From Amborella trichopoda (Eukaryota > Streptophyta > Magnoliopsida > Amborellales > Amborellaceae), in the NCBI RefSeq assembly GCF_000471905.2, contig NW_006499436.1, positions 1,064,512 through 1,128,511 of the forward strand: a stretch of DNA of 64,000 bases, written 5' to 3'. The notes under the pieces were generated by a model. The model ran no database searches. It was given only the letters and a program-made list of their open reading frames with translations, and had not been told where the DNA came from. Made by a program: the position numbers and the translations under genes. Each line of letters begins with the position of its first letter. The stretch's first letter is position 1. Positions 13,301 to 26,000 of the stretch are shown here, one piece after another.

Positions 13301-16300
13301 TATGGGTGTTTGATTGTTACGATTGGAGTTATAAATTGTTATTATGTGGTGTGATAGTGGTGGTGGTGGTGGAGTGGTGAGGGAGGAGGGGGGGGGGGGT
13401 GGAGATGGAGCCGTGGTGGAGGTGGTGGCAGGTAAGCGGTGAAGAGATGGTGGTGGGTAGGCAGTGGTGCTAGAGTGGTGGTGGTGGTGATACAGTGGTG
13501 GCGGCTAGGGAATGGCGTGGTGCCATAGTGGTGTAATGGCAATGGTGGAGGTGGAAGGTGAAAGTGGTGATGCCATTGTGGTGTAATGGCAATGGTGGTA
13601 GTGTAGTGGGTGGTGGAATAGTGGCAAGTAGGCAGTGGTGGTGTTGGTGGGGTAGTGGTGGTGGTGGTGGCAATGGTGATGGTGGTAATGGTGGGAGAGA
13701 GAGAAAGAGAGAGCCAGACTGAATTTGTTTGCAAACTTGGAGTAGTTTTGAAAAACGATCAAATTGGGAGCCTAATTGCAGCTGGGAATCAATTCAAATT
13801 ACGAATCAAACATACACTGAGGTCAAATCCTTGCTGAGAAATTTTCAAATAGGCCCCAATTCCAATTTTAGCTAGGAAATAAAACAGTGCCATGACCAGT
13901 GGGTAGCCACTGCAAATGACACCACAATAGGCTTCACATGATATAAGTAAAACTGCACAAGTAGAATTGAGGGAACTGTGGGAGAGACCATCTGACCATG
14001 TTGAGCTCCTCTAATTTCATGGACCATTGGTCTTCTATCATTTTTTTTAAAATCTATAAATGACATTGTTTTCTTACTGATTTTCTATGCCCATTTATTC
14101 CACAAATTCCTGAAAATATTTTTCTACAGGCATATAATGCAGTTCAATTCTTTTTAAATAAAACATTTATTAAACTAAAGGTTCAATTTCCCAACATCCA
14201 CACAACATGGATCCGCATTAACATGTAGATACAGTCACATCACACACACACACACACCCAACACCCACCCAACCACCCAAGTACAACTGGAGATACATTT
14301 ATGTGTTGTCAATATATATCTCATAAAAATAAGTTTAGCTCATGACTTGGCATCAAGACTCTATGATAAGAAAACCACATGACTTGGCATCAAGACTCCA
14401 TGTTAAGAAAACCATATAAAGTTGACAAACCTGAGTTACCAAACTCACAGCCTGTCCTCCCCTACCAGCTCTTGCTGTACGACCAACACGATGAACATAG
14501 TCACGTGGATACCTGCATCAGAATAACAACATCAAAAATAGCATGTTTGACAATGTTCCTAAGAACAACAATCAAGATAACTCCAAATATATATATATAT
14601 ATATATAACTCAACAACAAAAGGGACCTTGGAATGTCATAGTTGATGACAAGATCAACAGTTGGAATGTCCAGGCCACGACCAGCAACATCAGTTGCCAA
14701 CAAGATAGGAGCTTGACCAGATTTAAATCGATTAAGTGCAGCAAGTCTTAGCGATTGGGATTTGTATGAATGCAATGCAACAGCTGTCATTTCGAGCTCT
14801 TCCAATAGCAAACTCACTAGATGACAAGTTCTGTTCCACACAAGAACAAAGCAATAGAGCAATTAATTACTTAACTCACATCAGGATTGTAGATTCCATA
14901 TGGCGACAAACTCTGAACGCAATATCACATAGAAAAGCTACTCCAAAGTTCCTTTAAAACACGTGCAATAACAAGTAGTGTTTTCTACTGCATATTTATA
15001 TAGGATATGCTTGATTTCTGACCAAATTGCATTCGACCCAATTACAACTAAAATGTGACCCGACAAGCATTTTTGTTTTTCAAACTGCAACTGGGAATCA
15101 ATAGCAATTTGGGCTCCCAATTGCAATGTGTGACAACCACTTGGAGTAGTCTCTCTCTCTCCCTCACAACAGTTTACATAAGCATATTCACATTCTCATA
15201 TCATCAACAAAATTCTATCACTATAAACTTCTGCAATTTAAAATTACTTAAATAAATATAAAGCAGAAAGTTTTTATGAGAACCAAGGGAATGACCATGT
15301 AGCGCACAGATTCCACTTCCATTCAGTCCTGCTAAACAAACCACTACCTTCCCTAAAAACATGACATACCCCACTAGCCTGACATTATCCATTCTTTAAT
15401 AGTTCCAAAGTACTACGTCTCGCCCAGGTCAACTTACTACGTCCTACAGAGTCAAGAAACTTTCAGTGCGCAACGGTATGTTTACTTATTTAATAAAATT
15501 TACTCTTTTATGACATTCCTTCGCTTGGTATATGGTAATACTATAAAATTATATTAGACTAATTACTTTCCTTTTACTATAAAAGTAATTGGTTTTATTG
15601 GTTGAACCTCATCAAGCATAGTCTCTCTTCTTTCAGTTTGAGATCCTATGGTCTGTAAATAAAGATTTGTATAGTTTTGCTGCTCTACTATGTCTTTTGT
15701 TGTTTTTGAGAAGTGTCTCTTAGAAGTTTTGCTAACGTATTATTAGAGATAATTATACTTTTATTAGGAGGATGTATGGAAGATACTTCTTCATTTTTAC
15801 TAATAGCCCAAAGCTTAGAGTTGGTTTGAATTGAATTAATGACTTCATTTAGTATCTTCTATGACACAATTAGAATAGCAGAGTTGAAACCAACAGTCAT
15901 ACCATTCGAAGATTGGTATATGGGTTTGTAATTTTTCTAAAAGTTCATAAAACAATTTTTGTATTTTCTCTCTATCTTCTTTCTTCTATGTCTGTTAAAA
16001 AAAGATGTCTTTTCTGTTTATTTTCTTTGAGAAAAATTCTTGTCTTATAGTTTTTTTATTTATTTCAAAAGAGGATACATTACAACTATATTCATCTTTA
16101 TTATTGCTAGAAGAGGTGTAAATGGGATAACATTTTCCAATAGGCTGAAGGCTATTTTCTAGACCTATAGCGGATCCTCTAATAGTGATCATTTTATAAC
16201 TTTTACTTCTTCTAAAAATTTTGGGGGAAATCTCTATATCTCCTTCTAATGATTCTAATTCAGAATCTTGTAAATTTTTTATTGGTTTCTTAATAACTTG

Positions 16301-19300
16301 AGTTTGGAGATTCCAAATTTCTGGTATCTTATTTCTTCCCACCTTTATTTTTTGGGATAATTCTCCTATTTTTCAAATCTGTTTCAAAGAAGGTTGTATA
16401 CCCAACTAATTCAATAGTTCTATTTTGAGGATTTAAAGTGTTCAGTATCCTAAAATAAGTTCTATACATTATTGCAATATTTCTAGATCCTTCTTCATGT
16501 CGAACCCTTGAGTGCAAACAGTTAAAGTAAAAGCTTTTAACAAATGCTTGTCTTTTAAAGAGAGAGTAAAATTAGGATAACAGTTAAACCAAACAGGTCC
16601 ATTATAAAGACTTGCTGATGTTAGTCCTAATAAAGAGTCTTTAAAATTTAAAATCTTTTGCTTTGTACACATGATAAAATAGAAGTCTTATTCCTATGAA
16701 CTAATGCTAACTGGAAAAGTCCTACATGAATATATTATTTTTTAAAATATATCTTAGAATTTTATCATCTAGTATAAATATTGTTAATTAATTATTCAAT
16801 AAAGATTCAGACCTTTCAATGGTTCTAACTGTTTTCTTAGCAAGAAAATTAAATGTTTCTATTTTATATATAGCTTCTGGTTTTATCAAAGTTAACTTCC
16901 AATTTGAACTAATCTCATTGTCTTCTATAGTTATTTATTCGAGATTAGTTATATTTTCCATGTCTGACGAAGACATGCTATCTCTTGGGATTCCGTAAAT
17001 CCATTCTTTAATAGTTCCAAAGTACTACATCTCGCCTAAGCTCAACTTACTATGTCCTACAGAGTTAAGAAACTTTTAGTGCACAACGGAGCCAAGAAAA
17101 CCCTTAGAATGCCTTAGTATGGCTTGATAGGGCATAAAAGCCCTCACTCACTGATTACTTTTTGACTTATAGGTTGGCCTTAGCAAGCTTACAAGTTGGC
17201 CTCGTCTGAAACCATTAATCTATGAATAAAATTTACAAATTCCTAAGAGATAACATCACTTTGATAGACATGGAAAATATCACTAAGCTCGAAGAAATAA
17301 CTATAGAAGACAATGAAATTACTTCAAATTGGAAGCTACCTTTGATAAAACCGGAAGCTATGTATAAAATAGGAACATTTAATTTTATTGGTAAGAAAAC
17401 ACTTGAAACCATTGAAAGGTTTGAACTTTTATCAAATAATCAGTTAATAATATCTATACTAGATGATAAAATTCTGAAATATATTAAAGAAAAATATAAT
17501 TATATTCATATATGAATTTTACTAGATAACCCCAATTAATTGGGAAAAGGCTAAAATGATGATGATGAATGATATGACTTTTCCAAGTAGCATTAATTCC
17601 TTTTACCAGAATAGGGATAAATATTTCTATTTAAACTTATGTACACGACAAAATATTTTTAAATTTTAAAGATTCTTTATTAGGACTAACAGCAGCCAGT
17701 CTTTATAATAGACCTGCTTGGTTTTACTGTTACCCTAATTTAATCTCTGTGAAAGGCAAGCATTAAAAACCTTTACTTTAACTGTTTGCACTCAAGGGTC
17801 CAACATGATAGAAGGATCTAAAAATATTGTTAGTAACTTATAGAACTTATTTTAGGGTACTGAACACTTTAAACCCTCAAAATAGAACTATCAAATCAGT
17901 TGGGTATACAACTTTGTTTGAAACAGGTTTGAAAAATAGGAGAATCATCCCTAAAAAATTAAGGTGGGAAGAAATAAGATTACCAGAACATTGGAATGTC
18001 CAAAAAATTTACAAGATTTTGAATTAGAATTAGTGGTAGAATCATTAAAAGAAGAAGATATAGAGATTTCCTTCAAAAGAGATTCTAATATAAAGTAATT
18101 TTAGAAGAACATAGAAGAAGTAAACGTTTTAAAATGACCACTAGTAGAGGATCCACTATTGGTCTAGAAAATAGCCTTCAGCCTACTGGAACATGTTCTC
18201 CCATTTACACCTCTTCTCACAATAAGAAAGATGAATATGACTGTAATGTTATATCCTCTTTTGAAATAATAAAGAAGCTATAGGACAAGAATTTTTTCTC
18301 AAAAGAAAATAAACAAAATAGACAAATCTTTTTTAGGATACATAGAAGTGAAGAAGAAAGAGAGAATAAAAAAATTGTTTTATGAACTTTTAGAAAAATT
18401 ACAAACTCATATACCATCGAAGAATGGTATGACTATTGGTTTCAACACTATTATTCTAATTGGGTCATAAAGATACTAATGAAACTATTAATTCCATTCA
18501 AACCAACTCTAAGCTTTGTGCTACAAGGAAAAATGAAGAAGTATCTTCAATACAACCTCCTAATAAAAGTATGATTGTCTCTAATAATATGTTAGCAATA
18601 GCTCTAAGAGATACTTCTGGAATATTAACAACAAAAGAAAGCACAAAGAAAAATGAAGAAGTATCTTCACTACATCCTCCTAATAAAAGTATGATTATCT
18701 CTAATAATATGTTAGCAATAGCTCTAAGAGATGTTTCTGGAATATTAACAACAAAAGACACAGTAAAGCAACAAAACTACACAAATCTTTATTTATAGAC
18801 CATAGGATCTCAAACTGAAAGAATAGAAACTATTCTAGAAGATATTAAAGATGAGGTTCAACCAATAAAACATATTATTTTTACAGGAAAAGGAGAAGTA
18901 TTATTCCAACAAACTTCTCCACAAGTTATAATTCCCAAACCAATAAGGCAACCTTTACCTTTTGGGATAAAACCTTTAGTTACTTCAATGCCTCATTTTC
19001 CAGAGGTAACAAATTTAGTAAATGAACCTTTAAAAAGTTCTACATATCAACTTGATTCTTTAACCAACCAATATCAAAGTCATCTCTTAGATACCAAATA
19101 AATGTTTTATTTGAGCCAATAGCAGTGAAGAAGACTCAGAGGATTCTTTTCTATTCTACAGAAGAAACTAATACTAAATCTGATGAAATAACACCAGAAT
19201 ATTTTAAGAATGCCACTTAGACAGAAAGACACATAACAATATGAATGTTACAAGAAATGTTAAGACAAAGTTATTATGCACATCCATCACCAGTAGATAT

Positions 19301-22300
19301 TCAATTTAAAGAAGTCCCAAATGTTGTCACTCAAATATTTTCAGGTGACTCTATCAATGAATGGAATACTATTTGACTTAGCATCAAATTTTAAATACTA
19401 TCCAAAATATGACCATGTATGCTACAACTCATTTATTAGGAAATAACTCAGATCACACAGTAGTCAATTTAATAGTTGCAGGTTTTTTAGGGCATTTGGA
19501 AGGATGGTGGAATAATTATTTAAATGTAAGTCAAAAACAAATGATCCTTACTCATCATAAAACATATAAAAATAATCAAATTATTAAAAAATGGGTCAAG
19601 ACAAACAGAACAAGACGCATTCTCTATTTTTCTTGTTACAATAACTCATCATTTGTAGGAAAAATAAAAGCTTACATAACCTTAGGTGTCCTACTTTATC
19701 CCATTTCTGCTGGTATGAGGATGTCTTCCTTACCAGATTATTAACCCTTTACGATGCTGACAACATCCACTAGAAAGAAAAGTTCCTTTCAGGACTACCA
19801 AAATGTTTTGCAGATAAAGTACGATCATACATAAATGAAGAGGGGGGGAGGAAGTAATACAATTTCTCTTCTTACTTACGCAGAGATCGTACAAAGAATT
19901 AATAAAAGACAAAGTTTATATAAGGTTACAACCTTAAAATGTAGAATTAAAGATGCACCTCAAAAACCCATTATAAAGGTTGTTTTAATGTTGAAAAATC
20001 CTCTAATTGATCATCTCGACATTGAAATGTATGAATATGAAAAAAAAAAAAATGAGTCCCAAAAATAGTGCATCTTGCAGCACATTATCCAGATCGCCCA
20101 TTTTGAAGATTTTCATGCCTATAGATCTACTTGATTTTGTTCATTTTTGGAGTTTAAAATTTTATAGTTAGATATGAAAATAGATTTTGAAATAATCCTA
20201 AGAATTTTTTACACCAAAATTACATGTTATGATAAAATTTGGACGGGGGTAAGGTTGCAACCTTATAGAAACCACACCCATTAATAAAATAGGCTTAATG
20301 CTATGTAATGATTTAAAATTAAAAGCAAAACTTAAGTGAGAAAATCTAATCTACAAAAAAGAATTAGGAAATTGTTGTTACTAATTTGGAATAGATCTTT
20401 ATCATCCTACCAGAAAACCTAGAAAATACTATAAAAGCACTAAGAATTATAACAAAAAACCTACAAACAGTGTTTCAAAAAGAGCTAGGCGGAACCTAGG
20501 CGGTCAGGGGGGTCCAGGCTGCCCAGCGCCCAGAGCCCAGTAGAGAAATATTTGTTTTTTGGATTTTCTCTCTCTAAAATAGCCTCTAATGGGTTTTAAG
20601 TTTCAAATGAACCTAAAACCTACAATTTTGCCCCTTTAGTATTAAAAAAAGACTAAAAAAAAGACCCAAAAATACCCTCAAGGAGCCGCATTTCTGCCCC
20701 TGGATGAGGCGCAAGCCCTTGGCGGCCGCGTAGGCAGGCGCCCAGGGATATCCACGTAGGCGGCCGCCCAGGCACTGGGCGGTCCGCTTTTTGAAACAGT
20801 GCCTACAAAAAAGAAAATGAGAAAGAAGAAATCTAAACGAAAAGAAGTCCCGACTTGTTGTAAGTGTGGAAATGACATTATGCTAATAAATACTTTTATA
20901 AAAAACTTACCAATAATTTAGAAGAATTAACTAGAGAAGAGCAAGAAGAAGTATGATATTCTTCTTCTGAATTAGAAGAAACAGACTCAAAGAATTCAAA
21001 AAAGAAATGTTATTATTCGTTAAATGTGTTAACTACAGAACAAGAGACCTTTTTGGAATTAGTTTCTAATACCTTAAGTTTAGAATTAAAAAATAAACCA
21101 TTAAAAAAACATTTTGAGACTCAAAATAAGTAAATAAAAGGAAAAAAAATTGACATAATACCACAAGTTTAGGACTGCAATAAAATTTTATTGAAGCAAA
21201 AGCTAGAAAACCATTAAAAGAAGAAATTACAATAGCTTACCTAAGAGGGGAAATTAATGAAACCAAAGAAGAAATTAAAAATCTTGTAGAAAGACTAAAA
21301 GGGGAAGACAGTGAAGACTCAAATTTTCTTAATAATCCTCAATTTAAAGTACAATAATTGTTTGTAGAAATAACCATAAGAATTAAAGATTTTACTTTAA
21401 CTTAAATAGATTCAGGTGTTGACTCCACTTGTATAAAAGAAGAGTTAGTTCCATATCAATATTTTGAGAAAAGTGATCAGAAACTTTAAACTGCAAATCT
21501 TAACAAGCTAAAAATTAAATATAAAGTCTCTAGCACTCATGTTTGTAAAAATGGCTTATATCTAGCTACAAACTTCTTACTAGTAAAAGACTTAAGACAA
21601 AACGTAATTTTAGGAACACCCTCTTTAACTATAATTTTTTATTTTGTACATGCTCCAATGTAGCATAAAGTAGTAACTATACCTAAAACGTCAGCAGAAT
21701 CCCCTTTAAAGATATTTTCTTTAAAAGCAAGGGCCAATTGTCTCAAAAGAAAATGTATTATTATCTTAAAATCATCAGAAGCCCAAGGAAAAAAAGGCAA
21801 TTGTCTTATAAGATGCCTTCTTATCTTTAAAGAAAAGGAAGAAAGCCAGTTGTCTCCAACTTCACTGAGGACTTATCTATAAGGAAGGCGATCCCCTTCT
21901 TTCTGGCAATCGAGTTCTACTTCTCCAACTCTCTCTCTCTCAAGCTCTCACTCTCTCTTATTCTCTGATATCTCTTTGTATAAATTTGCATGTACCAAGA
22001 TTGCTTTATTTAATAGAATGAAAACAAGAAATACATACCAAAGCTTCACAAGTTTAGCGTTTGGGCTTTCATATACAAGTTACACCTTATACACCAGTTA
22101 TGCTTTACAATCTTCTTTCAAATAAAAGCACAATTGGTACTTACAAATTTATACAAAGAGATCCTAGAGAATGAGAGAGAGAGAGAGAGTGAGAGCTTGA
22201 GAGAGAGAGAGAGTTGGACAAGTAGAACTTAATGGCCAGAAAGAAGGGGATCTCCTTCCTTATATAGATATGTCCTCAGTGAGGTTGGAAACAACTGGCT

Positions 22301-23007
22301 TTCCTCTTTTTCTTTAAAGATAAGAAGGCATCTTCTAAGATAGTTGGCTTCTTTTCCCTGGGCTTCCGGAGATTTCACGATGATACATTTTTTTCTGAGA
22401 CAACTGGCCCTTGCTTTTAAAGAAAATATCCTTTAAGGGGATTTTGTTGACGTTTTAAGTATAGTAACTACTTTATGCTTCAATGGAGTATATACAGTAG
22501 TTGATAATTACATCCTACAAAGTCAAGAAAATTAAATGTTCCTATTCAATAAAGTTTCAAACCTTTTCTTAGAGTCCTATCAACTGCTAAGAAACTTAAA
22601 TGTTCCTATTCAATAAAGTTTCAAACCTTTTCTTAGAGTCCTATCAACTGCTAAGAAACTTAAATGTTCCTATTCAATAAAGTTTCAAACCGTTTCTTAG
22701 AGTCCTATCAACTATTGTACTATCAACTACTATATATACTCCATTGTAGCATAAAGTAGTTACTATAACTAAAACGTCAGCAGAATCTCCTTTAAAGATA
22801 TTTTCTTTAAAGCAAGGCCAGCTGACAAAAAAAGTATCCTTATCTTGAAATCTCTGGAAGCCAAGGAAAAGAAGCCAGTTATCTAAGAAAATGCTTTCTT
22901 ATCTTTAAAGAAAATGAAGAAAACCAGTTGTTTCTAACCTCACTGAGGACTTATCTATATAAAGAAGGCGATCCCTTATTTCTGGCAATCGAGTTCTACT
23001 TCTCCAA

Positions 23008-23053
<46 letters not shown>

Positions 23054-26000
23054 TAATAGTTTTACATAAGTATACTCACATTGTCATATCATCAACAAAA
23101 TTCTTTCACAATAAACTTTTGCAATTTAATATTACTTGAATAAATATAAAGCAGAAAACTTTTATGAAAACCAAGGGAATGATCATGGAGGGCACATATT
23201 CCACTTCCCTAAATCCTGTTATCCAAACCACTAGCTTCCCTAAAAACATGACATACCCCACTAGCCTGACATTATCCATCGAGTCCTATATAAAACATAT
23301 CACCGCTGCTTAAATCCTTCATTTCTTGAAAAATACCTTTCGTTTTAATTATGGTACTTCACATTCCTCTTTGTTCATCATACAACATCCACAGAGACAC
23401 CTTAAATAGTTCAAGAATCACGCTAAATTGAATCTATCGATCAAATTCATAATCTACTAAATAATGTTTGTCCCTCTGCCCATAAAGAATCTACAACCTC
23501 TATCATCTGCATGTTGGCACTTCATGATCTCAATGCTATCCAACCAGCTTGGCATGAAAATTGACAATAGTCCGTATCCTAATCTCCTGTTCTCAGCCCG
23601 TATCCTAATCTCCTGTTCTCATGGTCAGTCAAGAAAAAGTAAATAAAAAACTTTGTGGCGAGGTTTGTGCGTTATTTGGGCACTTCATGATCTCAATGCT
23701 ATCCAACCAGCTTGGCATGAAAATTGACAATAGTCCGTATCCTAATCTCTTGTTCTCATGGTCAGTCAAGAAAAGGTAAATAAAAAACTTTGTGGTGAGG
23801 TTTGTGCGTTATTTGGGGTGTGCATGATAATGGTCTTCTTTGTTCGTGGCCTATGGAATGGGATAGGCGTAAGGCTCTTTATCTAAATTTTCCACAATGG
23901 GAAGTGTCCAACATCCCAATCCATCACATTGCGTTCTGAATGCCAAGAACTTTACTCATTATTCCCATCCCAAACCTATCTATCCTCTATCAACATGAAT
24001 TTCATTCAACACATTCTTGATAGAACAGGTCCATAAGTTCAACCTCTTCTCCAGTAGGTCTTGCATGATGGGAGGCATCTTTCTCTCTCTCAACACATTC
24101 ATCATGATTGAACAGGTGCATAAGTTAAAGCTCTTCTCCAGCATGTCTTGCCTGATGAGAGGCATCTCTCTCTCTCTCACACCCACCCCCCTTCCCCCTC
24201 CCCCCAAAAAAAGAAAACACCCCCATTAAATCTTCATTTTACGAAACAGATATGATCAAAGAAAATTCTCTTCTAAGGAACTCATTCCCCACCACTAATT
24301 TCCCCATTCATCAACCTGCCTGTGATTGGTTTTCTGCCACCTACAACACTCCCGAACACAGGTCTGACACCTCTTTTTCAAGCTGAACATTGCTCTCCTC
24401 ATGACTTTTCCATCCTAAATGTGCATTTCACAATCTCCACCTTCCTACTGACCAGCCACACCTTTCTCTTTACTAAACATCCCCCCACCTAAACAATGGA
24501 TACTTTACCTTTAGACTCCTCCAATGCATTGCAATCAATCAAACTTCTTATTAATTGTGGCAATCATCTCGTATAAGGGTGTAAAATAAGTGAGGTTTCA
24601 CAAAGTAATTTTAAAAAGAATAATTCTGCCACTAAACAAAAGTCCCTTACCTCTCCATCCCACTATCATCTTAACCATTCCGAAAAGGCCTTCCTAATGG
24701 TGCCTCAAATTACACACATTGATAGGAAGCTTGTATGAATTGAAGTATATCTCCATCCCCTACAACAGACATGGCAATAAGTTTAAGATATTCTTCTCAA
24801 CTTCGAAAACAGCCAATTTTGTCCTTATAAATCTATTTATGCATTGGAACTCTTTGAAAACTGTGCAATACAAAATTAAGAGCTAAAATGTTTTTTGGGT
24901 GAATACGAGCTAGAACCTGATAAATACTTGTGCTATTATAAACAAGAAAATAATCAGAATAATGTAGGTAAATCAACTTTTCCCCATTGGAAACAAAGCC
25001 ATGAATAAACTAACATCTCAAACTCCATAAGGAGCTAGAGAAGAAATTGCACCACAATAATAAACAGAACTGGAGAAAAAGGGCGCTTCTCCTCAAATCC
25101 TAGAAATGTGGAGTACCCACATGGGGAATTGCTCATCGTGTTGAAGAAGCTAGACATAGCAATGTATGTCCAAAGCCAGATGGCACATCTAGAACGAAAC
25201 CCCGAGGACCTTAGCAGGTGACAGATTTAGTCCCACTCCACAGTCGCATGCCTTTCCCAAATGGACCTTATCAAGACAAATAGGATACTATGTAGGAAGG
25301 ATGGCTTCTAGAAAACTTCTTCGTCTTTTAATAATAACGATGATGTTGGAGAAGAGTGGAGTACCCTCATGGGGTATTGCATATCGTGTTCAAGATGCCA
25401 GTCACAGCAATGTACGTCCAAAAGCCAGAAAGCAAATCTGAACGAAATCCCAAGCATCTCAGCATGTGACATATTTACTCCCACTCCACGGACAAATAAC
25501 TTTACGATGTTAACCTTATCAAACGAAAGGAGGATGTTATGTAGAATGGACAGCTTCTAGATAACTTGTTTGCGTTCATAATACTTATGATGTTGTAGAA
25601 CTGATGATGTTGAAGAGCCCATCCTCATCAATACACAAACAAATGAAACAGCTAAAAGAAAACCATTCTACAAAGCATTAGAAATATGTAATTCCTCAAA
25701 GGTTCAACTTCATCCATTATCCTAGCCATGAGGTAAAATCTTAACTTGAAATTTAAAACAAACTAATTTGCAAACCCAAAATAACCACTTGCATGAAGTA
25801 CCATATGTACCTGCAAGAGGAAACAAAAATAATGGCAGAGCGGATACCATTATCCTCCATTGTTGACAAAATATGTGTGAGATAAACATCCTTCACATTC
25901 ACTGGAATGAAGACATATTGCTGCTTCAAAGATTCAACTGTCTTCAATCCTTCGTAAGCTTGATAAAAATAGGCCCTGTCTGCAGAAAGCTCATGTAAAA

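Larger units (their letters stand above)
15393..23010. mobile_element. Rearranged endogenous caulimovirid block in RH36 intron 2
   Basis: About 7.6 kb of integrated pararetrovirus DNA. In order: an inverted movement-protein segment, a forward movement protein, a linker, capsid, zinc knuckle, aspartic protease, then viral promoter copies in +, - and + orientation around a 64-bp tandem repeat. All reading frames are broken. No reverse transcriptase or RNase H is visible. The order MP-CP-PR in one direction suggests a petuvirus- or florendovirus-like layout, but the genus is not certain. Confidence 0.85.

Noticed and set aside
13342..13734. 130-codon His/Pro/Thr-rich open frame on the minus strand
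   Set aside because: It is the translation of the degenerate GGT repeat; two other frames over the same repeat are open as well, and there is no domain or splice context.
15393..23010. The viral block as a Ty3/gypsy retrotransposon
   Set aside because: A movement-protein core and 35S-like promoters with TATA and TGACG elements are caulimovirid features; no LTRs, integrase or primer-binding site were found.
15393..23010. A possibly replication-competent endogenous virus
   Set aside because: All coding parts are broken by stops, frameshifts and insertions, and reverse transcriptase and RNase H are absent.
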